Source: CAYYAQ01 sp964469555 (GTDB lineage Bacteria; Planctomycetota; UBA1135; UBA2386). Taken from it: 28,951 nucleotides of DNA. The stretch lies in the NCBI GenBank assembly GCA_964469555.1, contig CAYYAQ010000061.1, forward strand, positions 1 to 28,951. The letters are read 5' to 3'. Below the pieces are notes generated by a model. That model saw only the letters and a program-made list of their open reading frames with translations, did not search any database and was not told the DNA's origin. Positions within the stretch are counted from its first letter, which is position 1; each line of letters begins with the position of its first letter. The position numbers and the translations under genes are program-made. Below are positions 19,064 through 27,570 of this stretch, piece after piece.

Positions 19064-19467
19064 GACTCACCTCTCTCCGTGTCTTTGGTTGCGCGGATCG
19101 CTCCGAGCTCCTCGTCCATGATCTCGCGCAATTCGTCGACGCTGCTGTCGAGGTGGTAGGCCTCGGTGAGCACCTTGCGAACCAACGTGCGCACCTGTCG
19201 GCGTCGCTCGTCGTCGCGAAGCGCTTTCCTCGCGTCGGTGACGAAGCAGCCGGCACCGTGCCGGCGGACGATGGAGCCCTCCTGTTGCAGGATCTCGTAT
19301 GCCTTGACGATGGTCTTGGGATTGACGGTCACCGTCGCGGCGAGTCCGCGAACGGAGGGCAACTTGTCCCCACGTCGGAGTTCGCCCCGCGCGATGGCGT
19401 GCTTCACCTGATCGACGAGCTGGTCGACGATCGTGGTCGCGGCAAGTGAATCGATGCGGAAGAGCAT
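19060..19467 (-). CDS. GntR-family transcriptional regulator, YtrA type
   Basis: A 135-residue protein from ATG 19467. It has the N-terminal winged helix of GntR regulators (IVDQLVDQVKHAIARGEL, then GDKLPSVRGLAATVTVNPKT, then YEILQQEGSIVRRHGAGCF) and a short C-terminal helical region typical of the YtrA subfamily. Such regulators commonly repress their own operon, which carries ABC transporter genes. Here the next gene is a 29-codon ATPase stub, so the original target is gone or moved. No ribosome binding site precedes the ATG. A 6-bp inverted repeat just upstream is the probable operator. Confidence 0.9.
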   Translation of the reverse strand: MLFRIDSLAATTIVDQLVDQVKHAIARGELRRGDKLPSVRGLAATVTVNPKTIVKAYEILQQEGSIVRRHGAGCFVTDARKALRDDERRRQVRTLVRKVLTEAYHLDSSVDELREIMDEELGAIRATKDTERGES

Positions 19468-19480
19468 GGGGGGCGATCTA

Positions 19481-19505
19481 ACTGTACCCCTATAACTACT
19501 ACAGT
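19481..19505. promoter_or_regulatory. Probable GntR operator
   Basis: ACTGTA (19481-19486) and TACAGT (19500-19505) form a perfect 6-bp inverted repeat spaced by 13 bp, with AT-rich TATAACTA in the spacer. It lies 13 bp upstream of the GntR start. On the minus strand it reads ACTGTAGTAGTTATAG, which could include a -10 box. This suits autoregulation by the adjacent YtrA-type repressor. Confidence 0.5.
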
Positions 19506-19537
19506 GGGGCGGGCTATCCCGAACGCGGCGTAGAAAA

Positions 19538-19561
19538 TCGTCTCGACCTGTTCAGAGACGA
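19538..19561. repeat. Stem-loop between divergent GntR and protease genes
   Basis: TCGTCTC (19538-19544) pairs with GAGACGA (19555-19561) around a 10-nt loop; flanking AAA/TTT bases can extend it with a small bulge. Role unknown: a regulatory site or RNA hairpin in the 5' leader of the protease. Confidence 0.35.
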
Positions 19562-19737
19562 GCGATTTGTGATTCGAATACCCTCCGCGCGAGAGCTCGG
19601 TGTCGGGGGCAGATGCGCCGATCAAGCCGACCGCATCCGATGCGGACGCAGCCGGCCTCCGACGACTGGGTGGTGGCGATCGGGTATCCTGCTGAGTTCG
19701 TCATACCCTGCCCTACCGACACGAACCCACGCGAACC

Positions 19738-21807
19738 ATGCAGAAGCTTCTCACCCTTCCGATGGTGTTGACCCTCGCTGCCGCTGCCGTGGCGCAGTCG
19801 CCCTGGATCCCGACGCCGAAATCGAACGAACACAAGCTGAACATCGACTCCAAGTACGTCGACAACACCGGCTCCACCGCCAAGGTGGTGTTCTCCCATA
19901 CTGTCCGCATTCCGGGTGCCGTCTGGTTGCGCATCCATTTCGACAAGGCGAACCTGCCCAAGGGCACCAAGCTCCAGATCACCGGTCTGCAGAAGAACTG
20001 GGTGCAGTACCTCGATGGCGTCAGCCTCGTCGATTACTTCCACAAGTCGTGCTTCTTCGACGGTGAGGCGATCAAGGTCGAGCTCGTCGCCGGACCAAAC
20101 ACCAAGGGCAACCGCGTGCTGATCGTCGGTGCGACGGCGGGCACGGGCGAGGTAGCCGCCAAGCCCGAGTCGATCTGTGGCACCGCGGACAATCGGGTCC
20201 TGAGCACGGATAAGCGCCAGGGGCGTTTGTCCGTCGGCTGCACCGGGTGGTTGTGCGACAAGGACATCATGCTGACGGCGGGGCACTGCGTTGCCTCCAC
20301 GCGTGCGCAGATCCTGTCGTTCAACGTCCCGCTCTCGACGAGTGCGGGTGGTCTCGTCGCCTCCCATCCGAACGACCAGTACCCGACGGTCGCGTCCACG
20401 TTCAAGTGGCTCAACTCAGGTATTGGCGCTGACTGGGCCGTCGGCAAGGTCGGCAAGAACAGCAACACCGGCAAGCTGCCGGGCGACGCACAGGGCGACT
20501 GGTACTCGTTGGGCACGGTCCCGTCGTCGTCGACAGGGAACACGATCCGCATCACCGGCTACGGCACGGTGAGTTCGCCGGTCTCCCGGACCTGGAACCA
20601 GGTGCAGAAGACCCACGTTGGCCCGATGTACTCGGTCAACTCGACAACGATCCGCTATCGCACGGACACGACCGGCGGCAACTCCGGCTCTCCAGTGATC
20701 CACAACAACACCGGCAAGGTCGTCGGCATTCACACCCACGCCGGTTGCAACACGTCATCGACGAGCTCCAACCCCGGCACGCGCATCGACCGCTCAGACC
20801 TCGTAGCCGCCATCAAGTCGGTCAAGGGCGGCGGAGGCGGTGGCGGCACGAGCATCTTCATCCCGGACAACAGCTCGACAGTCGGCTCGTGCAACGTCAT
20901 TCCCTTCGGTCACAACACCGCCGGTAATTGGAGCAACCAGAAGTACCAGGCATTGATCGCGGCGAACGACCTCGGTGACCCGAAGAGCAAGACGATCTGT
21001 GATCTGGCATTCGTCAGCTGCGTCGCTGGCATCCGCCACTTCGATCGCATCGAGATCCGCATGTCGCAGACGAACCTGACGACGCTCGGCACCAACTTCG
21101 CCACGAACCTCGGGAGTAGCAATGTCGTCACGGTGTTGGCGCAGAGGAACTACGACTGGCATCAGAGCTCCAATCAGTGGGAGCGGATCGGGCTCGAGCG
21201 TGACTACAACTACGTCTCGTCTCGTGGTCGTGCCATCGTCGTTCAGATCACGGTTTGGGGTGCGATCCTCAAAACGACCTCGACCGTGTTCCCCGGTCAC
21301 CGCCGCGGGACACGGCAGCGTGTCTTCGCGTACAACTGGACGACCAGTCCGCCGGCAACCGGCTCGTCCGGTTTCGCGGCGACGAAGATGGAAGTGTTGT
21401 TCTCCGCCGCCGACTTGCACAAGTTCGGCCTCAGCTGCAAGGGCAGCAACGGCAAGGAGCCGGCCCTGAACTTCAGCGGCACGGGCAAGATCGGCTCGAA
21501 CTACTCCATGATCGTCACCAACGCCCTACCCAACGCCAATGTCTACTACAGCATCGGATTCTCCCTGTGGGATCCGCCGTTGGACCTGGGCGTCGTCGGC
21601 GCTGCGGGCTGCATGATGTACTTCAACAATAGATTCACGCTGCTCTACACCTGCAACTCGCTCGGATCGCACACGCTCCAACTGCCGGTTCCGACGGGTA
21701 CGCAGGCTTGTCTGAGGGCGTCCTTCCAGGCGTTCCCATTCGACAGGGCTGCCAACAACCTCGGCCTGGTCTCCACGAACTACGTGCGGTTGCTGACCGG
21801 CAACTAG
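19738..21807 (+). CDS. Secreted trypsin-like serine protease with C-terminal module
   Basis: A 689-residue protein with the signal peptide MQKLLTLPMVLTLAAAAVAQ. Residues about 40-135 form a beta-rich N-terminal domain (RIPGAVWLRIHFDKANLP). The chymotrypsin-fold domain has the full triad: H183 in LTAGHC, D232 in GADWAVGKV and S316 in TGGNSGSPV. Cys148/Cys168/Cys173 and Cys184/Cys337 could form disulfides. A Gly-run (KGGGGGGGTS) links to a second beta-rich part. The end is the shared C-terminal module (GAAGCMMYFNN, then QLPVPTGTQACLRASFQAF). It is an extracellular endopeptidase of unknown specificity. No ribosome binding site is visible. A strong terminator follows, so it is a single-gene unit. 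Confidence 0.88.
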   Translation: MQKLLTLPMVLTLAAAAVAQSPWIPTPKSNEHKLNIDSKYVDNTGSTAKVVFSHTVRIPGAVWLRIHFDKANLPKGTKLQITGLQKNWVQYLDGVSLVDYFHKSCFFDGEAIKVELVAGPNTKGNRVLIVGATAGTGEVAAKPESICGTADNRVLSTDKRQGRLSVGCTGWLCDKDIMLTAGHCVASTRAQILSFNVPLSTSAGGLVASHPNDQYPTVASTFKWLNSGIGADWAVGKVGKNSNTGKLPGDAQGDWYSLGTVPSSSTGNTIRITGYGTVSSPVSRTWNQVQKTHVGPMYSVNSTTIRYRTDTTGGNSGSPVIHNNTGKVVGIHTHAGCNTSSTSSNPGTRIDRSDLVAAIKSVKGGGGGGGTSIFIPDNSSTVGSCNVIPFGHNTAGNWSNQKYQALIAANDLGDPKSKTICDLAFVSCVAGIRHFDRIEIRMSQTNLTTLGTNFATNLGSSNVVTVLAQRNYDWHQSSNQWERIGLERDYNYVSSRGRAIVVQITVWGAILKTTSTVFPGHRRGTRQRVFAYNWTTSPPATGSSGFAATKMEVLFSAADLHKFGLSCKGSNGKEPALNFSGTGKIGSNYSMIVTNALPNANVYYSIGFSLWDPPLDLGVVGAAGCMMYFNNRFTLLYTCNSLGSHTLQLPVPTGTQACLRASFQAFPFDRAANNLGLVSTNYVRLLTGN

Positions 21808-21822
21808 GGCTCGTAGCGCGTC

Positions 21823-21838
21823 GACCGCGCACGCGGTC
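21823..21838 (+). repeat. Perfect hairpin just after the serine protease
   Basis: GACCGCG and CGCGGTC form a 7-bp perfect stem with a 2-nt loop, directly before the terminator hairpin. It may contribute to termination or 3'-end stability. Confidence 0.45.
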
Positions 21839-21843
21839 ACGAA

Positions 21844-21880
21844 CATCGGCGTGTGTCCTCGGACGCACGCCGGTGCTTTT
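21844..21880 (+). terminator. Intrinsic terminator of the serine protease gene
   Basis: A 14-bp stem (21844-21857 with 21862-21875, including two G-T pairs) closes a 4-nt loop and is followed by CTTTT. It sits 37 nt after the protease stop. It is the clearest rho-independent terminator in the window. Confidence 0.75.
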
Positions 21881-21987
21881 CCATGCGCCCACGCCGCGAA
21901 AGTCGTGCACGAGGCCGCCCGCGATTGCGCCCTTCGCCGAATCCTCCTAGACTGGCGTGGTGGTGTACGCCACGCCTCGTCACCCCC

Positions 21988-21992
21988 GGAGG
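21988..21992 (+). promoter_or_regulatory. Ribosome binding site of the LamG gene
   Basis: GGAGG with 6-nt spacing to ATG 21999. It decides this start over an upstream start at 21957 and gives a proper signal peptide. Confidence 0.7.
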
Positions 21993-21998
21993 ACACCC

Positions 21999-22496
21999 AT
22001 GCGCCCACCCCTTTCTGTTGCATTCGCCTTCGCTATCGTGGTGATCTCCTCACCTGTCGCCGTCGCGCAGTGGGGCGGTGAGTGGAAGCTCGATGAGAAG
22101 TCCGGCACGGCTGCGAGTGATTCTTCGGGCAGCGCCAACCACGGCACTCTCAAGAACTTCGTGACGACGCCCTCGCCCTGGGTCGCGGGGAAGTTCGGCA
22201 ATGCCCTCCTGTTCGATGGTGTCGACGACTATGTCGACATCGGCATCAAGAAGGGGTTGCTGGCCTACGATGGCAAGGGATCACCGTACTCCATCGTGTT
22301 TTGGGTGAAGGCGCCGGCGCAGCACGACAAGCGGTGCTACGCCGAGGGCTACAGCAAGGCGGCGACGGGATACGGTGCGATCAACTACGGAAAGTACACG
22401 TTGGATCGCGCCGCGATCGGCGTGGTTCAGGGCGTCGCGATCTCGGGCACCAAACTCGAACTCAGCAACGCCGTTCTCGCCCAACTCGGTAAGTGA
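21999..22496 (+). CDS. Secreted LamG-like protein, apparently truncated
   Basis: A 165-residue protein with signal peptide MRPPLSVAFAFAIVVISS through AVAQ, and a strong ribosome binding site. The mature part begins as a LamG/concanavalin-like jelly roll: GEWKLDEKSGTAASDSSG, NHGTLKN, then GKFGNALLFDGVDDYVDIG and YSIVFWVKAP. The second half of the fold, usually containing a WHHVAVTYDG-type strand, is missing; the frame ends after LELSNAVLAQLGK. It ends 1 nt before the ATG of the large CotH gene, so the two are probably co-transcribed. It is either a deletion product joined to that gene or a diverged small LamG. Sugar or matrix binding would be the usual LamG role. Confidence 0.65.
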   Translation: MRPPLSVAFAFAIVVISSPVAVAQWGGEWKLDEKSGTAASDSSGSANHGTLKNFVTTPSPWVAGKFGNALLFDGVDDYVDIGIKKGLLAYDGKGSPYSIVFWVKAPAQHDKRCYAEGYSKAATGYGAINYGKYTLDRAAIGVVQGVAISGTKLELSNAVLAQLGK

Positions 22497-22497
22497 T

Positions 22498-25400
22498 ATG
22501 CGTGACCTGGTTTGCCACGTCGTGATCGCGGCTTTCCTGCTTGTGTCTGTTGGCGCGCAGGGTCCGGTCCTCTCCGAGTTGATGGCCCGGAACGCGAACA
22601 CCTTCGCGGACACGGATGGTGAGTACAAGGACTGGTTCGAGGTGTGGAACAAGTCGTCGAGTTTGATCAATCTCGGCGGCTACTACGTCACCGACGATCC
22701 GGCTGACTTGACGAAGTGGCGGATTCCCTCGACGACGATCGCCGCGGGAGCGTATCTCGTGATCTTCGCGTCGGGGAAGAACCGCGCCGTGTCCGGTCGC
22801 GAGTTGCACACGAACTTCACGTGCGATGGGGACGGTGAATACCTCGCGTTGGTTCGGTCGGATGGCCGGACGATCGCGAGTTCGTTCTTTTTCCCCGCAC
22901 AGCGCACGGGTTACTCGTACGGCCTGAGCGGTAGTTCGATGTTGTTCTTCCCGAGCCCCACGCCGCGCGCCGCGAACAACTCCGGGCTCCCGTCATTCGT
23001 GGGTGCGACGACGATCCTCGGCAAGCGCGGGTTCCATACCGCATCTGTCAACGTCTCGATCACGTGTGCGACCGCGGGTGCGAACATCCGGTACACGCTG
23101 AACGGCAGCAAGCCGACCTCGACGACGGGTTTCGCCTACACCGGTCCGATCAAGGTTTCGACGACGACGATACTCCGCGCCGCTGGTTTCAAGTCAGGCC
23201 TGGGGCCGTCGCCGACCGACTCCCGGACGTTCCTCTTCGTCGACGACGTAATTCGGCAACCGGACGGACCGTCCGGGTATCCCCGATACTGGGGTAGCCG
23301 CACGGGCGACTACGGCATGGACCCAGAGATCGTGCTCGCGAGTGCGTACAAGCAGACCGTGAAACAAGGACTGCAATCGGTGCCGATGATCTCCGTCACC
23401 ATTCCGATAGCGGACTTGTTCGGAACCCGAGGGCTCTACCTCAACACGAGGAGCACGGGGCCGAAGTGGGAACGCGAAGTGTCGGCCGAGTTTTATGACC
23501 CGGTGACCGGCGCAGAATTCCAGCTAAACGCTGGCCTCCGTGTGCAGGGAGGGGCCAGCCGAAACCCGAATAGTTCGCCGAAGCACTCGTTGAGTCTGCG
23601 CTTCCGCGACTCCTACAACGGCGACCTGAAGTTCGAGCTGTTTCCCGGCTCGCGGGTCGCGCGCTTCGACAGTGTTCATCTGCGTGCGATGTACAACAAC
23701 TCCTGGATTCACTGGAGTAGTTCGCAGCGCCGGCGCGGGACGATGATTCGGGATCAGTGGATGCGGGACTCACTGATCGACATGGGGCAGCATGACGCAG
23801 GCGGGGGTCGCTTCGTCTGCCTCTTCCTCAACGGGATGTTCTGGGGGGTCTACAACCTCCAGGAACGAGCGGAGGCTGCGCACTACGCCGCGTGGCATGG
23901 CGGCGATTCGATCGACTACGACGCGCGCAACGGTTCGGAGTTCGTCGATGGGACGACGACGGCATGGAACGCCATGCGCAACGCGGTGATAGCGGGCAAC
24001 TGGCCGACGATTCGGAAGACCCTGGCGCTCGACAACTACATCGATTTCCTGATCATCAACCGCTTCGGCGGCAACTCTGATCTCAAGACGTCTGGCAACT
24101 GGCGAGCTGCCGGTGGCGGTCCGGGCGCGGCGCCGTGGCGCTTCTACTCCTGGGATGCGGAGCGTGTGCTGGAGAGTGAGAATCGCAATGGGGTCAGTCC
24201 CACCCCGGATCCGCCGGGGCTCGTGAACTACCTGGCGCGCAATGCTGATTTCGTCGTGCGCTTCGGGGATCGGATCCACCGTCACTTCTTCAATTCCGGT
24301 GCGCTGACTTCAAAGCAGGCCGCTGCCAGATCCTCGCGGCGAATAGTGGAACTCGACACCGCCATCGTCGCCGAGTCGGCGAGGTGGGGGGACTATCGCC
24401 GCGACGTGCACTCCTACAGCAACGGCCCGTACGAACTGTACACGCGAAACAGCCACTGGCTGTCCGAGACGAACAGACTGACCACGACCTACTTTCCGAA
24501 GCGGACCGCGATCGTCCTAGGTCAGTATCGAAGTCTCGGCCTCTATCCCCCGACGTCGGCGCCGACGTTTAGCCAGCACGGTGGCATGGTGAAATCCGGG
24601 TTCCTGCTGACGATCTCGGGGACCGGGGGGCAGATCTACTACACGAGCAACGGAGTGGATCCCCGGGTATCCGGTGGTGGCATCTCCACGTCGGCCGTCA
24701 AGTACGCAGCAGCGGTGAAGCTCCTGGTGAGCACGACCGTGAAGGCTCGCATCCTCAACGGAACGAAGTGGAGCGCGCTCACCGATGCGCGGTTCCTCAT
24801 CGAGTCGATTTCGATCAACGAGCTGCTCGCCAAGAACACGACGGGCATCGTCGACAACTTCGGCGAGCGCGAAGACTGGATCGAGCTCTACAACGACAAC
24901 ACGCAACCGGTCGTGATCGGTGGGATGTATCTCACGGATTCGATCCGCGATCCGAAGCGGTGGCGGATTCCGAGCGGCTACGTGTTGCAGCCGGGCAAGA
25001 CATTCCTCATCTGGGCCGATGACCAACCGTCGCAGGGCCAACTGCACGCGACGTTCAAGCTCTCGGTAGCTGGCGAGGAGGTCCTGTTGTTCGACGTCGA
25101 CGGAAAGACACTGCTCGATCGCGTGGCCTTCGGACAGCAGCAGGCGGACATCTCCACCGGACGACTGCATGACGGGCGGCCGCGTCTCGTCACGTTCCCC
25201 AGTCCGTCGCCCAACAAGGCGAATTCGATCGGCGTATGCGGCGTGCGTCGTTACTCGACGCTCGACCCGACGACTCAGCCGCTCGACCTGCAGATGTCAG
25301 GGACGCCGGCGATTGGAAAGCAGGTCACGATGCAGGTCCGCGGCGGACCGGCCATCGGAGTTCGTGCGCTGATCGCTGGAGTCCTTCCCGGTGAGATCCC

Positions 25401-25611
25401 ATTCCCGATCAGCAGCTCGCGCATCCTCATCGGTTTTCAGTTGTGGTTGATGGGTGCTGCCAATGCCGGCACCGGCGGCGCGGCCGACATCGCGTTGCCG
25501 ATTCCGAATGCGCCCGTCCTGGTGGGGGAGAGCGCGTATTTCCAGGCGTGGGCCCTCAACGCCGGGCCGTGGTTGGGCAGCGTCGGCCTCGAGATCAAGT
25601 TCTGCCGCTGA
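22498..25611 (+). CDS. Large secreted lamin-tail/CotH-kinase protein
   Basis: A 1037-residue protein with signal MRDLVCHVVIAAFLLVSVGA then QG. The domain order is symmetric. A lamin-tail domain (about 22-135, LSELMARNANTFADTDGEYK) is followed by a chitobiase/hexosaminidase C-terminal-like strand domain (about 174-247, ANIRYTLNGSKPT). A CotH domain (about 294-560) comes next, then a second such strand domain (about 695-768, GQIYYTSNGVDPR) and a second lamin-tail domain (about 771-911, SINELLAKNTTGIVD). The end is the shared C-terminal module (ALPIPNAPVLVGESAYFQAW). In CotH the acidic pair is D528 (GGNSDLKTSGNW) and D553 (YSWDAER). An extracellular kinase-like or surface-attached enzyme is likely. 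ATG 22498 is chosen over an upstream frame start at 22375 that lacks a signal peptide. Confidence 0.88.
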   Translation: MRDLVCHVVIAAFLLVSVGAQGPVLSELMARNANTFADTDGEYKDWFEVWNKSSSLINLGGYYVTDDPADLTKWRIPSTTIAAGAYLVIFASGKNRAVSGRELHTNFTCDGDGEYLALVRSDGRTIASSFFFPAQRTGYSYGLSGSSMLFFPSPTPRAANNSGLPSFVGATTILGKRGFHTASVNVSITCATAGANIRYTLNGSKPTSTTGFAYTGPIKVSTTTILRAAGFKSGLGPSPTDSRTFLFVDDVIRQPDGPSGYPRYWGSRTGDYGMDPEIVLASAYKQTVKQGLQSVPMISVTIPIADLFGTRGLYLNTRSTGPKWEREVSAEFYDPVTGAEFQLNAGLRVQGGASRNPNSSPKHSLSLRFRDSYNGDLKFELFPGSRVARFDSVHLRAMYNNSWIHWSSSQRRRGTMIRDQWMRDSLIDMGQHDAGGGRFVCLFLNGMFWGVYNLQERAEAAHYAAWHGGDSIDYDARNGSEFVDGTTTAWNAMRNAVIAGNWPTIRKTLALDNYIDFLIINRFGGNSDLKTSGNWRAAGGGPGAAPWRFYSWDAERVLESENRNGVSPTPDPPGLVNYLARNADFVVRFGDRIHRHFFNSGALTSKQAAARSSRRIVELDTAIVAESARWGDYRRDVHSYSNGPYELYTRNSHWLSETNRLTTTYFPKRTAIVLGQYRSLGLYPPTSAPTFSQHGGMVKSGFLLTISGTGGQIYYTSNGVDPRVSGGGISTSAVKYAAAVKLLVSTTVKARILNGTKWSALTDARFLIESISINELLAKNTTGIVDNFGEREDWIELYNDNTQPVVIGGMYLTDSIRDPKRWRIPSGYVLQPGKTFLIWADDQPSQGQLHATFKLSVAGEEVLLFDVDGKTLLDRVAFGQQQADISTGRLHDGRPRLVTFPSPSPNKANSIGVCGVRRYSTLDPTTQPLDLQMSGTPAIGKQVTMQVRGGPAIGVRALIAGVLPGEIPFPISSSRILIGFQLWLMGAANAGTGGAADIALPIPNAPVLVGESAYFQAWALNAGPWLGSVGLEIKFCR

Positions 25612-25643
25612 TCCGCGCATCGTTGCCGCGAACAGCGCCGTCC

Positions 25644-25790
25644 TGCTGCGCTCAGCAATACTCGTACTACGGAGCGGACGGCTTCCTCGCCGCGACGCCG
25701 TACTCGATTTCGACCCACGTGCAGGCGCTGTTCTCGTCGAACAATCCGGGCTACAGCCCTGGCTCGTTCAGCAACGCAATCAAGTTCTAG
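25644..25790 (+). pseudogene. Remnant of the shared C-terminal module
   Basis: About 48 codons end at TAG 25788-25790. They include STHVQALFSSNNPGYSPG and finish SFSNAIKF, matching the last strands of the module that ends other secreted proteins here. There is no start codon, signal or body. It lies just after the complete CotH gene and is probably the 3' scrap of a deleted neighbour. Confidence 0.5.
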
Positions 25791-25891
25791 ATCGCTCGAG
25801 GTTGGCGAGAAGAGCAGACTAGCCTGATGGAGTGTCGGCGTCGTATCATCACGATGTCCGCCGCTTCTGATATCACGGCATACGAATGCAC

Positions 25892-26170
25892 ATGCGCTTC
25901 CTCTCGCTGCTGTTGTTCGCGACGACAGCGACCGTCGTTCCGGCTCAGAACTTGCCGGCCTGGTCGAAGTGGATCCAGATCAATCCGGGGTACCAGCGGA
26001 TCTACAGCGCGACCCCGTCGCGGATCACCTTCAATCCGTACTGTTCTCTCACCAAGTGCGGGAATCCTGTCAGGACGGGAATCACCCAGACGTCGGACTT
26101 CAAGGTCGATGGGTGGAACTGCGTGCCGCCTCTCAGCGCGACGAGCTTCGGATCACGGAGTTGGTTCTGA
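25892..26170 (+). CDS. Short secreted protein, probably truncated
   Basis: A 92-residue frame from ATG 25892 (or 25886, two residues longer) with the signal MRFLSLLLFATTATVVPAQ. The mature part contains WSKWIQINPGYQRIYSATPS and two Cys (PYCSLTKCGN), and ends SFGSRSWF 35 nt before the MFS gene. I do not recognise a family. Other secreted proteins here are far longer, and it lacks the C-terminal module. It may therefore be the 5' end of a gene cut off by a deletion, although its composition stays protein-like until near the stop. Confidence 0.5.
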   Translation: MRFLSLLLFATTATVVPAQNLPAWSKWIQINPGYQRIYSATPSRITFNPYCSLTKCGNPVRTGITQTSDFKVDGWNCVPPLSATSFGSRSWF

Positions 26171-26205
26171 CCGGGACGCCCAATCGATCCGCGGACGGAA
26201 GGGCC

Positions 26206-27414
26206 ATGACCCTCTGGGTCTTGTGGGCCACCTACGGATCGTTCTACCTGTGTCGCACCAACCTGTCCGCGGCCCTCCCGGGGATCGAGAGCGAGTTCGG
26301 ATACTCCAAGACCGACATGGCCTCGGTCTTGATCTCACTCAAGATCGCCTACGGGATCGGGCAACTCGTGAACGGCCAACTCGCCGAGCGCGTCTCGCCA
26401 CGGCTCATGCTCTCCATCGGCATGTTCGCGTCGATCGCCCTCAATCTCATCTTTGGCGCGGGCGCCTCGATCTGGTTCTTCGCGTTCGTCTGGGCGATGA
26501 ACGGCTATTCGCAGTCGATGGGCTGGACGCCGACCATGAAGGTGGCCGCCAATTGGTTGCCGGCGGCGATCCGTGGCCGGTCCATAGGTCTCATCGGCAC
26601 GGGATACATGGTCGGCGCATCCATGTCCTATCTCCTCTCGGGATGGGCAGTCGACAGGTGGGGCTGGCAAGGTGCCCTGTACGCGCCGTCGATCGTGTTG
26701 TTCGTGTCTTGTGTGCACATGCTTGTCTTGCTTCGGGTGGCTCCGGCGACCGGCGCCGAGACGATGGTCACACAAATCGAGCGCACTCGATTGCCGTTTC
26801 GTGAGACCCTGCGACTCACGCTCACCAACCGTGACTTGTGGCTTCTCGCGGTGGCCTTGGGCCTGCTCAACGCCTGTCGCTACGGATACCTCGATTGGGG
26901 GATCTCGCTGATCAATGAAGTGCAAGGCGGGTCGGTCGGCAAGTCGGCGATCAAGTTCGCCATCCTGCCCGCTGGCGGCATCCTCGGTTCTCTCGGAGCG
27001 GGCTGGCTCACGGATCGTTGGTTCGGCGGGCGGCGCGCCCCCGTGATCTGTGGAATGCTGGTCGCACTCGCTCTCTTGACTCTTCTTTTCAAGACGGTTG
27101 TCACGTCCGGTACTACGGCGACAGTTGTCGTGTTGTTCTTTATCGGCGTGACCATCTACGGACCACAGGTGCTGCTGGTAGGGACGGCGCCAACCGATCT
27201 CGCGAAGTCCGGCGCGGTCGCGTCAGCCGTCGGATTCGTGAACTTCATGGGCTACATGGGTGCCTCGGCTGGAGACTGGTTTACGGCAAACGTCGCCGAC
27301 AGCGAGCGCGGTTGGGATGGCGTGTACTGGCTCTGGGCCTCCTGGGCGCTCGTCGCGGCGGGGTGTGTCGCGATGTTGTGGAACCGCAGGGCTCCGGAGG
27401 AAGAGAGCACATGA
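26206..27414 (+). CDS. MFS transporter, organophosphate antiporter (GlpT/UhpT) type
   Basis: A 402-residue protein from ATG 26206, with GGAAGGG just upstream. The frame continues open to 25969, but that part is antisense-like. The N-terminus enters membrane span 1 directly (WVLWATYGSFYLCRTNLSAA), followed by LPGIESEFGYSKTDMASVL and YGIGQLVNGQLAER. These are hallmarks of the OPA family, which exchanges phosphate for sugar- or glycerol-phosphates. The late segment FVNFMGYMGASAGDWFTANV also fits. About 12 hydrophobic segments are visible. The family member and substrate are not determinable, and the protein is slightly shorter than typical GlpT (about 450). It sits among fragments and appears intact. 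Confidence 0.85.
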   Translation: MTLWVLWATYGSFYLCRTNLSAALPGIESEFGYSKTDMASVLISLKIAYGIGQLVNGQLAERVSPRLMLSIGMFASIALNLIFGAGASIWFFAFVWAMNGYSQSMGWTPTMKVAANWLPAAIRGRSIGLIGTGYMVGASMSYLLSGWAVDRWGWQGALYAPSIVLFVSCVHMLVLLRVAPATGAETMVTQIERTRLPFRETLRLTLTNRDLWLLAVALGLLNACRYGYLDWGISLINEVQGGSVGKSAIKFAILPAGGILGSLGAGWLTDRWFGGRRAPVICGMLVALALLTLLFKTVVTSGTTATVVVLFFIGVTIYGPQVLLVGTAPTDLAKSGAVASAVGFVNFMGYMGASAGDWFTANVADSERGWDGVYWLWASWALVAAGCVAMLWNRRAPEEEST

Positions 27415-27454
27415 TGTCGCCGAACTGCGGAGTTTGAGATACTCGAGCACGTTC

Positions 27455-27570
27455 ATGTTGTCGATGAGGCCGCTCCGATACTTCACGCTCTGCGCTGTCT
27501 GGTTGCTGACCGGTCTTCCGGTAGTCGCCCAGAAGAAGGCGCCACCCCGGGAGGTCAGCCCGATATGCTC
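27455..27570 (+). pseudogene. Signal-peptide stub of a lost secreted protein
   Basis: From ATG 27455 (or 27464) the plus strand reads MLSMRPLRYFTLCAVWLL then TGLPVVAQKKAPPREV, a clean export signal plus about 15 residues. The frame then runs antisense through the convergent membrane-protein fragment and loses protein character (Arg/Gln/Asp-rich). It resembles the stub at 13542: signal peptide, AQK junction, then a convergent fragment. A short real peptide is possible but less likely. Confidence 0.45.
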
